A DNA stretch of 64,000 nucleotides from Hyperoplus lanceolatus (lineage: Eukaryota; Chordata; Actinopteri; Uranoscopiformes; Ammodytidae), in NCBI GenBank assembly GCA_026929865.2, contig CM049398.1, positions 14,031,001 to 14,095,000 on the forward strand. Direction: 5' to 3'. The notes beneath the pieces are model-generated. The model was not told the origin of the DNA. It did no database searches and worked only from the letters and a program-made list of their open reading frames with translations. Below are positions 55,590 to 64,000 of this stretch, piece after piece (within the stretch, counting starts at the first letter, position 1; every line of letters begins with the position of its first letter). A program made the translations under genes and the position numbers.

Positions 55590-55900
55590 AACTTTTATGT
55601 TGGGTGCGTTTGTGTGCCCGGTCTCCGAGGTTCACACGCAAGTATTTCTACCCAGAGCAAAGGTCTCGTTTAAAGAGGAATTGTACCTCATTAGCTTGTG
55701 CCTTTTTCCCAGGGTACACCTGGGCTTAATCATCACGGACCTTGCCTACGCCTGCGGTGTAAATGACACACTCCACCCGACATGCATAATTTATGGGAAC
55801 CATGAGCAGAGGAACTGGCGGCTGTTACAACTACACCTCATTTGGATGCCCTTTGCAGAGCTTGATGCAGTCGCTGTCAAGGTAGGCTACTGCAGTGTAG
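55590..55900. other. high-complexity block with an open frame, probably noncoding
   Basis: A 111-codon + strand frame (55597-55932) runs through sequence of balanced composition that includes GACATGCATAATTTATGGGA. The product has no domain I recognise and no clear splice sites, so I favour a conserved noncoding element over a gene, with low certainty. Confidence 0.25.
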
Positions 55901-55932
55901 GCAGAGCTAGGGAGGAAAAATTACTAATTTAA

Positions 55933-56750
55933 TTGGCACTGGGAAGTATGCTGATGGTTTCATCTCTGTAGTGGAAAACAGACCTCAATGGCCACATCAT
56001 TAGTCATATAAAGTTGGAACATGGATAGAAAGGTGACAAGAGGTGAAACCCACCTGTCAGGCTGCAGTGCTTAACGACCCAGTCAATCCAACTATGCCTC
56101 GTTACTACTGACCACACAGAATAAATACATTTAATTATACTGCCACATGTATTTTACACAAGTCACACACCTGTAGGTCGGTTTTAAGATGGATTTTATC
56201 AACTAAACCATATCGACTGATTTTGCTAAATGGGAACCATCTATAGAAGATAAAAGCCCATCACTGTTAAAAATAAAGTGATCTGCAACAAAGAATCCAA
56301 AAGGTAAAGAACGTGGATTTAATTTTCTTAATTTCCTGTGAATTTTTACATTTCAGCTTCCAAGCTTTTCGGTTCTCAAGGTTTATGCCTCGCTTGAAAG
56401 GAACCAATAATAGGATACTGTATGACTGTATACATGAAACAGTAGGTCACCATGCATTCAACAATTAAAGAATCATTCCATTAGTCAACAGGCCCTATAT
56501 CAGATTTTCTTTATGACTACTACTATACAAATACATACTTTATATGAGGTATACAGGCCGCTGACAAATCAGTAGGAAACATTACAAATGCATTTTTCAA
56601 TAGGCTTATACTGCACGATAAACCCTCAAATGCGTTATAACATGATGTATGTAAACATACTATGAAGTCAACATATCTGAACACCTTTGAAATATTACTG
56701 CGTAGTATACTATTTGTCTTATTAACTCGAGTGTCTTTGCTACAAGTTTT
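55933..56750. other. no gene recognised
   Basis: AT-rich intergenic sequence without recognisable exons or transposon termini. Confidence 0.4.
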
Positions 56751-56759
56751 TTCTTAAAT

Positions 56760-57440
56760 CAAGATCTTTTTATTAGTTTTTTTGTATAGAAAAGTGAAAA
56801 AGTTGTTAATTTGTTACAGACAAGTAGTGTGAAAGAATAAATAAAAAAAACTTATGCCACTTAAATCAAGACAAACAGTAAAATAAAATAAACATCAAAA
56901 TACCCAAAAATAATCCCTCACAAGTCACTGCCAGTTCACAGAGCCTGAAATGAGCCCAAAAAAGGTCCCCATGCTTTCTAAAAGCCTCCACTAGAATGCC
57001 GAAGCGAGTACCTAATTTTCTCTAGCTTAAGGCAGGACATAATATCTCTCAGCCATTGTGTATGAGTGGGCGGGACAGGTTCCTTCCACCTCAACAAAAT
57101 GGTTTGCCGGGCCAGAAGAGAAGCAAAAAATATAGTGCGTCGTTTAACTGCAGTTAATCCAACCACCTCGTCAGTGACCCCAAAAAGTGCAATTAGAGGT
57201 TTTGGTTCCAACCTTATGTTTAACACCTGAGATAATGTTTGGAAGACCTATACCCAGAATTTGTTAAGGCTGGGGCACAACCAATACATATGAAGTAGAG
57301 AGGCTTCATAGATGTTACATTTTACGCACAGTGGACTAACATCAGGGTAAATTGTGGATAATTTGGCTTTTGAGATATGAGCCCTATGAACCACTTTGAA
57401 TTGGATCTTTGCTATCATTTTTAAGTGTCTTAACTGAAAT
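56760..57440 (-). pseudogene. L1-type LINE ORF2 C-terminal fragment
   Basis: Minus-strand reading shows KVVHRAHISKAKLS, then PLCVKCNIYEASLLHMYW followed by LCPSLNKFW (the C-x2-C...H...C cysteine motif of L1 ORF2 C-termini), then ALFGVTDEVVGL, LLARQTILLRWKEPVPPTHT and QWLRDIMSCLKLEKIRYSL, ending in GGFYKAW-like sequence. A stop within the WV*VF region and frame breaks make it a pseudogene. The 5' part including the RT is missing. The A/T-rich stretch at 56745-56880 is probably its 3' UTR. Confidence 0.85.
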
Positions 57441-58480
57441 TACGCCCGTTTTGAAGAACAGAAGCATAGATATTTGAACATCAGAACAGAGAGTTCATCA
57501 TCTAGGGTTTTGCATATTACCAAAGCACGTTTTTCTATTATTAGACACGATGGATGGACAGTATTTGAGTTTTCCTTCTGGGCCTGTTAAGAGTTATCAG
57601 TGCCTGATGTGACTGGAACGTGTCTATTAATTATGTACCACAGATAAAGTGTAGAATGATGTTGTTGTGCCTTCTAAATGCACCTCTGCGGTTAGAGAGA
57701 ATTGATTACAAATTTAGTTGGGGTAGATTTTCTTATAACGAGTGGAGACCGTTTTAATGGTCATCAAATATCCCTAATGGCACGATCTTAACATATCAAT
57801 GACTATGAGCAGCTCCTTTTTCTCCAGGCATTTCAATAATTTAAGTACAGAACATGGGGGGTGGACTACAACAAAATGTGAGAATACAGTAGAAACCTAG
57901 TTTCTAACGGCTACACGTGGAGAAAGATTAACTAGGGAGCATTGGGCAAAAACCTAAAAGGTTCAGTAAGCGGAATGGTCAGTTTAGCTAACTTCCTGTC
58001 AGTGACTGCAGTTAGCAGTCCCCTCCCTCGCCACCACATTAATGCACTGCGGTCTTCAAGCAGCGAGTTATCTAGCATCATCTCAGATCCATAAGTGTGA
58101 TAAAACATGATGAAAACCATCAAAACAGACATTGGGAAGGATTTTTACCTGCTCCGCCAGCCATTGTAGGCGCTTACACATTCACCCATCTGTCGCTCTG
58201 CACGTGTACGGGCAGTGAGACGGGTGCCGGTTTGTAGCGTTCTCTCTTCTGATTGGTTATTATTAGTGGGATCCCCGAAAAGTTTATTTGCCGATAACAT
58301 GCAGAGATCGGCTTTATGAAACGTGCACACTATATACGTGATCACTGTATGAATAAAGAGCGATTTCATACTTATATTAACGTAAATAAATCGCTTACTT
58401 CGCCTTTAATTTTCTTCTTGTTTAACCATTATTTTTATCTCCGGTTTAGTCGTACAGATCTCTTTTTCTTTCAACACTTC
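57441..58480. other. no gene recognised; possible repeat at about 57.95-58.3 kb
   Basis: The stretch around 57930-58300 has the look of a dispersed fish repeat (GTTAGCAGTCCCCTCCCTCG, TGTAGGCGCTTACACATTCA), but I found no termini or coding sequence. The rest is AT-rich. Confidence 0.3.
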
Positions 58481-58489
58481 TGCAGATGC

Positions 58490-58736
58490 CTTACTACTGC
58501 ATGTTTTCACCATGCCTGTGTGGGTGCTTCCGAAGTCCTCCCACTGAAACTGGCATCTTTAACTTTCCCATCGTTGTCAAGCGTAATATGAGCATAATTG
58601 GGTCTCAACCACGTGTCGACCCGCTGATTGACTGGCGACCTGTCCATGGTGTGAGATATGCCCCCGCCCACACCCCCTAACCGTCTCCAAGTGATCCTCT
58701 GAAGGATAAGTGGGTATAGCTAATGGATGGATGGAT
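58490..58736 (+). mobile_element. LINE/SINE 3' tail with (GGAT)n end
   Basis: Contains GTTTTCACCATGCCTGTGTG, CCTCCCACTGAAAC, GATTGACTGGCGACCTGTCC, CACCCCCTAACCG, GGATAAGTGGGTATAG and a short GGATGGATGGAT end. This succession is a common 3' tail of fish LINE-mobilised elements. No coding part is present. Confidence 0.7.
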
Positions 58737-58760
58737 CTAAGTGTGTAATTCATTAACTCT

Positions 58761-58835
58761 TTCCCCGCCATTGACGAGAATTTCCGTCATTCCTCATAGA
58801 ACGCTTCCCCGCCAATGACGAGATTTTCCGTCAAT
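58761..58835. promoter_or_regulatory. direct repeat of piggyBac terminal motif (probable transposase binding sites)
   Basis: TTCCCCGCCATTGACGAG at 58761 and TTCCCCGCCAATGACGAG at 58805, each continuing with a near-identical TTTCCGTCA line. The spacing is 44 bp. Terminal and subterminal repeats of this sort are bound by piggyBac transposases; here that is inferred. Confidence 0.6.
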
Positions 58836-59120
58836 CCCCTTTTTTACCGTTAGACTTGTGGGGGCGCTGTTACGGACCATCTGACATTAAATAGGTCACC
58901 CGAACAAGACAGGTGGAGCCACTGTTTAATGTACAGGGTGACAGGGTGGAGCGGCAATGTTGCAATACGCCGAGATGCCATTCCAACCGCCGTAAATCAC
59001 AAAGAAGAAGAGAGTGTATGAATGGAAAGTGTGGCGGGAAAATCACCAACTGACGTTTTCGTGTACATTTATATCACACAAATTTACTGTCAACAACATT
59101 TGTCAATAGATACAAGAAAT

Positions 59121-59636
59121 ATGCCGATGCCCGGCCTAAAATATACGGCTAAACAATTAGCAGAACTGGTAATGGACTCTGACTCAAATCATTCCTGTTT
59201 GGAGCATTCAGAGTCTGATCAGGATGATGAAGAGGACGAAGACGAAGAGTTACAGTTTAGCGAGTCAGATCAAGCTAATGTTACATTTAGCCCCGCCTGT
59301 ATTAGTGCCAGGGGGAGGGGAAGGAATCCCCGACAGACGTCAACCTGTCAACAAACGACGCCAGCTGTGTCGGCTGTGTCCCCAGCTGTGTCCAGTGACG
59401 GCGACGTAGATTACAATATTTCAGACCCACCATCAGGTGACTCAAGATCCCGATCGCGTTCACCGTTGGAACTTGCCATTCATAATGAGAGAGGTAAGAC
59501 AGAGCATTTGAATAGTGTATCTATAAGTTTGGTAATATAGCCTAGCCTATTATGTAGACTGTACAATTATTTTATATGGACAAGATATTCTTAATGCCAA
59601 ATATTCAGAAAAGAAAGATGTTGTTGCAGTAAAATG

Positions 59637-59728
<92 letters not shown>

Positions 59729-59793
59729 GCCTATATGGTGTGTGTTCTGTGTGGGTTTGTGTAGCCTATATAGCCTAAGTGTGTGTATGTATT

Positions 59794-59868
<75 letters not shown>

Positions 59869-59956
59869 GACAGAAAGAGAGAAGCCCATGTATTTGGTTG
59901 GTTTGTGATTGTGTGTGTGTTTCTGCGTGTGTGAGAGAGAGACAGAGAGATAGTAG

Positions 59957-59994
<38 letters not shown>

Positions 59995-59999
59995 CGTGC

Positions 60000-60038
<39 letters not shown>

Positions 60039-61559
60039 TGTGTGTGTGAGAAAGAGTAGCCTGTGTGTGTAGCTATATGTAGTCTATAGGATTTGGCCTA
60101 GAGTAATAATAATGTTACAATTGTTTATAGGTCGAACACTGGAACGAGGCAGGAGAAGTCGGAGACACAGATCTGAGGGACGTGGTAGGGGCCAAGCAAG
60201 TCAACGTGGAGTGACTGGTGGCGATGTAGATTACAATATTTCAGACCCACCATCAGGTGACTCAAGATCCGATCGCGTTCACCGTTGGAACTTGCCATTC
60301 ATAATGAGAGAGGTAAGACAGAGCATTTGAATAGTGTATCTATAAGTTTGGTAATATAGCCTAGCCTATTATGTAGACCAGTGGTTCCCAACCTTTTTTC
60401 CCTGAGGACCCCCGTGCCAGGGTCCAAGACAAGCAAGGCCCCCCAACCCTAACTCCGACCCACATACACACAATAAAAGAATAGAGTGATTAATAACTTT
60501 TATTTGCAAAACAAATAAACAGGTTCTGATCTACACAGAGCTCCGTGGCTCTGTGTAGATCAGAACCTGCTGTTTCAAAAGCTTTTCTGATGTCCGTGGA
60601 TCTTGATTGTGCCAATTGCTTCTTTCTCTCAAAATATTCTCGACTTTCACCAATAGTCTCGGGGTGTTTGGTCTCCTGGTGTCGTTTCAGTTTGCATGGT
60701 TTCAAGCTTTGATTAGCTAGCTTCTCGCCACAAATGACACATTCTGGCCGAAAACTGTCCTGTCCTTCCATAAAACCAAAATCGATGTATTTCTCGAGAT
60801 ATTGCTTTGTTTTCATCTTTGGTACAGACGAACCATCTGTACATTTACGTTTCACAGCCTTTTTTTTCTGTGTAAAGTGAGGCTGACCGCAGCGAAACAA
60901 TCAGCATTGCCCGCCATCCACAAGCCGACCGGAAGGTTGCTTACGCAAGTTCAGAGGTCATATAATAATGAATTTAAATGTGGACCAATAATATGTTTTA
61001 ATTAGCATCAAACATCGTTTTGATAATCCAATTGGATGTTATTGGGGTTTTATGAATTTAATGTTTGGGCGACTGTGGCTCAGTTGGTTGAGCGGGTCGG
61101 CCGATGATCAAAGGGCTGGAGGTTCGATCCCCGCCCTGCCACCTGTGTCATAGTTGTTGTGTCCTTGGGCAAGACACTTCACCCACCTTGCCTCGTGTGA
61201 ATGTCGATAGTTAGCCTGCTATCGGTGTATGAATGTGTGTGTGAATGGTAACGTGTAAATGGGAACAGGTCTCCCTTGCAAAAGAGTCTCCGGACTCAAT
61301 GGGATATACCTGTATAAATAAAGGTTAAAAAAAAAAAAAAAAAATTGCAATTTTTTTTCTTCCATAAGTCACAACCTCAGCACAGACAAACTTGTGCGCC
61401 CCCCTTGGGATCTCTGGCGCCCCCTGCTGGGGGGTGCGGACCCCAGGTTGGGAACCACTGATGTAGACTGTACAATTATTTTATATGGACAAGATATTCT
61501 TAATGCCAAATATTCAGAAAAGAAAGATGTTGTTGCAGTAAAATGTTTCTCTCTCTTTG

Positions 61560-61599
<40 letters not shown>

Positions 61600-63506
61600 C
61601 TGTGTGTGTGTGTGTGTGTGTATGTGTGTGTGAGAGAGAGAGATAGAGATAGTAGCCTGTGTTTGTGTGTGTGTGTGTTTGTTTGTGTGTGTGTGTGTTT
61701 GTGTGAGAGAGTAGCCTGTGTGTGTAGCTATATGTAGTCTATAGGATTTGGCCTACAGTAATAATAATGTTACAATTGTTTATAGGTCGAACACTGGAAC
61801 GAGGCAGGAGAAGTGGGGGACACAGATCTGAGGGACGTGGTAGGGGCCAAGCAAGTCAACGTGGAGTGATTGGTGCAAGGACCCCTATGAACCATCCTGC
61901 TGCAGCGTCTACATCTGTGAGTGGCATCTGTTGGTGGCATGAAAGAAATTGGCTGCCGAAGGACATTGCTTTTACAGCAAATCCTGGACCAATCAATGAT
62001 GCCGCTGTTGTTGATTCAGATAATCCAGCTGACTATGTACAGTTATTCATTTCTGATGAACTGATAGAAAATATTGTTGTTCAAACAAACCTGTATGCTG
62101 ACCAGTACATCCAAAATGAGAAAGGCGATGCACCACATGCTAGAACACATGCTTGGAAACCTGTCACTGTTTCTGAAATGAAAACATTTCTAGGGTTTTT
62201 CTTCCTAACTGGAATTGTTCGTAAACCGGACATTGAAATGTACTGGTCAACAGATGAAATGCTGGCTACCCCCTATTTTAGCAAGGTTATGTCTCGCAAC
62301 AGATTCGAAATAATATGGAGATTTTTACATTTTAGTGATAACCAAACAAGACCAGAAAATTATATTGACAAATTGTACAAAGTCCGCCCGGTTTTAGATT
62401 ACCTTCTGTCCAAATTCCGTGAAATGTATCAACCTGGCACAAACATCTGCATAGACGAGGGTATGCTTCTGTGGCGTGGACGCCTAGCGTTCAGGGTTTA
62501 CAATCCCCAAAAACCCTGCAAATATGGGATAAAATCCTACATCCTGTGCGATTCGGAAACAGGGTACTGTTTTAACATGAAGCCCTATTGTGGGCAAGGG
62601 GCTACCATTGAAGAGACAGTCATTCTTCTCCTTGATCGGCTAGCAGGTCATGGTTACAAATTGTTCATGGACAATTTCTACAACTCTGTAGCTCTGAGCA
62701 AGCGCTTACTTGGTATTAATACCCATGTATGTGGTACACTAAGAAAGAACAGAGGGGAACCACCAGCCATTCAAGATGTAGGAAATGCTGACCTCAGGCA
62801 TGGGCAAACAATGATGCGCCACAATGAAAGTGTTATGATTTTGGCATGGCGTGACAAAAAAATTGTAAAGATGATCACAACATTCCATCAGAACAGTATG
62901 GAAAACACCCAGGTTTGGCAGAGGGGCCAACGGGATAGAGTTACAGTGCAAAAGCCAACATGCATTGTAGAGTACAACAACTCAATGAATGGGGTTGACA
63001 AGTTGGACCAGAATATAGTGTACTACCCCTTTGTCCGCAAGTCACACAAGTGGACCAAGAAATTTGTCACCTATCTGTTCCAGATCAGCTTGTTCAATGC
63101 ATTTGTCATTTACAAAGCAAAAAACCCACAGGGAAAATGTACGACAATTCTGACATTCATTGAACATGTAGTAAAGGCATGGACTAGCCAAGAGAGTGCA
63201 GAACAAGAACATAGTGTCAGTGAGGAAGCTAGCGAGAGAGAACAAAATGACCCTCCACCTCAAACTACCCTTAGAGCACCTTACAATGCTGACCCTGGCA
63301 GAAGACTAGATAAAAATGTTGCCAACCATGCGCTTGTTCCAATCATGGCAACTCCAAAAAAGCAGCACCCAACAAGAAGATGTAGGGTTTGTGCAAGAAA
63401 GGGCTTGCGTAGGGAGACATCCTACCTTTGTCAAGGTTGTGGTGTCCCTTTACATTTTGGGGAATGTTACACATTGTACCACTCAAAAGCACACTATGAA
63501 GAATGA
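59121..63506 (+). CDS. piggyBac transposase (DDE_Tnp_1_7 type), two exons, apparently intact
   Basis: A cut-and-paste transposase that excises and inserts at TTAA. Exon 1 is 59121-59493 (an in-frame ATG also exists at 59022). It encodes an acidic Asp/Glu/Ser-rich region. Its GAG|GTAAGA donor joins in frame to exon 2 at 61786 after TTTATAG, giving about 697 residues. Exon 2 has a basic RGRGR patch, then the catalytic domain. Counting codons from the ATG at 61767, Asp230 (ICIDEG), Asp302 (LFMDNFYNS) and Asp411/Asp414 (GVDKLDQ) match the piggyBac DDD/D residues. [19 protein letters not shown] is a family hallmark. The C-terminus has a Cys/His-rich domain (CRVCARKG ... [14 protein letters not shown] ... 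H). No stop or frameshift interrupts it. A decoy copy of the exon 2 start lies at 60131; using it would break the frame later. Splicing is predicted, not shown. It could be a live element or an early domesticate. Confidence 0.88.
59641..60060. repeat. microsatellite cluster, (TG)n and (GA)n, in transposase intron copy A
   Basis: Several TG runs (about 59641-59727, 59795-59813, 59960-60035) and a GA run (59814-59863), interspersed with TAGCCTG-type units. A shorter version is in intron copy B. Confidence 0.95.
60490..60900 (-). pseudogene. hAT transposase N-terminal fragment with BED-type zinc finger
   Basis: The minus-strand frame contains [12 protein letters not shown], then [15 protein letters not shown] (C-x2-C) and [11 protein letters not shown] (H-x4-H), a BED-type DNA-binding finger like that of ZBED5-type hAT transposases, followed by a short charged linker with EYFERKKQL. 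The frame then runs into the 22-bp inverted repeat and stops. No upstream ATG starts it; an internal ATG lies just before KTKQYL. The RNase H-like catalytic domain and dimerisation region are absent. Confidence 0.85.
60520..60569. repeat. perfect inverted repeat, 22-bp arms, 6-nt loop
   Basis: 60520-60541 is the exact reverse complement of 60548-60569, with TCCGTG between. It sits at the break point of the BED-finger frame, as if formed during the internal deletion of the hAT transposase gene. Confidence 0.9.
61070..61340 (+). mobile_element. tRNA-derived SINE
   Basis: A tRNA-like head carries an A box (TGGCTCAGTTGGTT) and a B box (GGTTCGATCCC) for RNA polymerase III. A body with GTGTCCTTGGGCAAGACACT follows, as in many fish SINEs, and it ends ATAAAGGTTAAAA with an A18 tail. 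Inserted inside the hAT element. No anticodon arm suits a functional tRNA, so it is not annotated as one. Confidence 0.85.
61553..61735. repeat. microsatellite cluster in transposase intron copy B
   Basis: Short TG and GA runs corresponding to, but much shorter than, the cluster at 59641-60060. Confidence 0.9.
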
Positions 63507-63699
63507 AGTTGAGTATGCACAAAACTGTTAGTTGAAGTTGCAATATAGGTCAGATGTAACCTACTGGTAGAAGTCAACAACATGTAAAGAATGTGAGGTC
63601 AATCAATATAGAATGAAACAAAGGGTAAAATAAATTAAATGTAATATAAAATTAATTAAATGTTAAATAAATATATCAAAGTTAGGGTTGCACATGACT

Positions 63700-64000
63700 A
63701 GTCGGTTTAACGTTTAAACTTGCATCCTTTATTGACATGTAAACTGAATTGTAAAGTGATTGTATCGAAATGTTAATTGTAATGTAAAATGAATCTATCA
63801 AAAGGGAAAACTGAAATGTAAAATGAATGTAGCGAAACAGAAAACTGAAATGTAAAATGAGTGTATGGAGGTGTGGTGGTTAGACATAAATTGCAAAAAA
63901 ATAAAAAAGTTGTTCGAAAGGTAAACTGAAATGTAAAATGATTGTATTGAAAGGTAAATATTAAATGAATGTATTGAAATGTAATTTGGAAAGTTAAATG
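63700..64000. repeat. degenerate minisatellite with about 35-50-bp unit
   Basis: Repeated variants of ACTGAAATGTAAAATGAATG and TGTATCGAAA occur six or more times downstream of the transposase stop and continue to the window edge. The repeat may be subterminal to the piggyBac element, whose right end is not in view. Confidence 0.7.

Larger units (their letters stand above)
60379..61460. mobile_element. hAT element nested in the piggyBac intron, 1082 bp
   Basis: The inverted ends CAGTGGTTCCCAACCT and (reversed) CAGTGGTTCCCAACCT are flanked by a perfect 8-bp duplication ATGTAGAC (60371-60378 and 61461-61468). Subterminal CCCCC-rich stretches mirror each other. It contains a minus-strand BED-finger remnant, a perfect 22-bp inverted repeat and a SINE. 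The catalytic hAT domain is missing, so it is non-autonomous. Confidence 0.92.
59400..61876 (+). repeat. tandem duplication of exon 1 end, intron and exon 2 start of the piggyBac transposase
   Basis: Copy A spans about 59400-60217 and copy B about 60218-61876. Both run from GGCGAYGTAGATTACAATAT through the donor site, intron with CA/TG/GA microsatellites, the TTTATAG acceptor and on to CAACGTGGAGTGAYTGGT. Copy B lacks one C in the exon 1 part (AGATCCGATC against AGATCCCGATC) and is enlarged by the hAT element at 60379-61460. Microsatellite lengths differ strongly between copies. Confidence 0.9.
58753..64000 (+). mobile_element. piggyBac transposon, left end to beyond the window
   Basis: The left boundary is a TTAA (58753-58756) followed by CTCTTTCCCCGCCATTGACG, resembling known vertebrate piggyBac ends. 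A direct repeat of this terminal sequence follows (58761-58791 and 58805-58835). The transposase lies at 59121-63506. No right terminus is seen before 64000, so the element exceeds 5.2 kb. It has been enlarged by an internal tandem duplication, microsatellite growth and a nested 1.08-kb hAT element. Confidence 0.8.

Noticed and set aside
61070-61150. Possible tRNA gene
   Set aside because: A and B boxes are present but the cloverleaf is degenerate and it is followed by a SINE body and A tail; a tRNA-derived SINE explains it.

Overview
The window looks like euchromatic DNA from a teleost fish. The evidence is two vertebrate genes with compact GT-AG exons, very long (CA/TG)n microsatellites, and a dense, diverse transposon load typical of ray-finned fish: hAT, piggyBac, Mutator-like, PIF/Harbinger-like and Tc1/mariner-like DNA elements, CR1/L2-type, L1-type and other LINEs, and a tRNA-derived SINE. 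There are no operons, CRISPR arrays or bacterial signals.

Left part (1-22 kb): acad8 (mitochondrial isobutyryl-CoA dehydrogenase) runs on the + strand at 786-4295 as 11 exons that join without a frameshift into 419 codons. It converges on esam (endothelial cell-selective adhesion molecule) on the - strand, whose exons 2-7 lie at 21638-6179 and also join without a frameshift. The signal-peptide exon of esam was not found. The esam introns carry several DNA transposons: a 2.6-kb hAT with a second element nested in it, a piggyBac-type non-autonomous element containing a perfect 42-nt palindrome, and smaller MITEs.

Middle part (22-58 kb): I see no convincing host gene. It holds DNA transposons recognised by terminal inverted repeats and target-site duplications, a 4.3-kb CR1/L2-type LINE (- strand) split by another LINE with a 12-bp duplication, a LINE reverse-transcriptase remnant split by a hAT element, a pair of near-identical 374-bp Mutator-like MITEs with perfect 9-bp duplications, and an L1-type ORF2 fragment. 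Between them are several high-complexity, repeat-free stretches (about 45.0, 46.8-47.3, 53.7-55.3 and 55.6-55.9 kb) that could be conserved regulatory DNA. That is inference only.

Right part (58.7-64 kb): a piggyBac transposon with a left end at a TTAA site (58753) and a two-exon transposase. The main exon keeps all catalytic aspartates and the C-terminal cysteine-rich domain. A small acidic first exon joins in frame by consensus splice sites. The exon 1 end/intron/exon 2 start has been tandemly duplicated, and a hAT element carrying a BED-finger remnant and a SINE later entered the second intron copy. The right end of the transposon lies outside the window.

Nothing here amounts to a clearly new biological system. 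The most interesting items are the intact, intron-containing piggyBac with its internal duplication, the MULE-like pair, and the palindrome- and motif-rich elements. All identifications are from reading the sequence and remembered family features; no database search was run.
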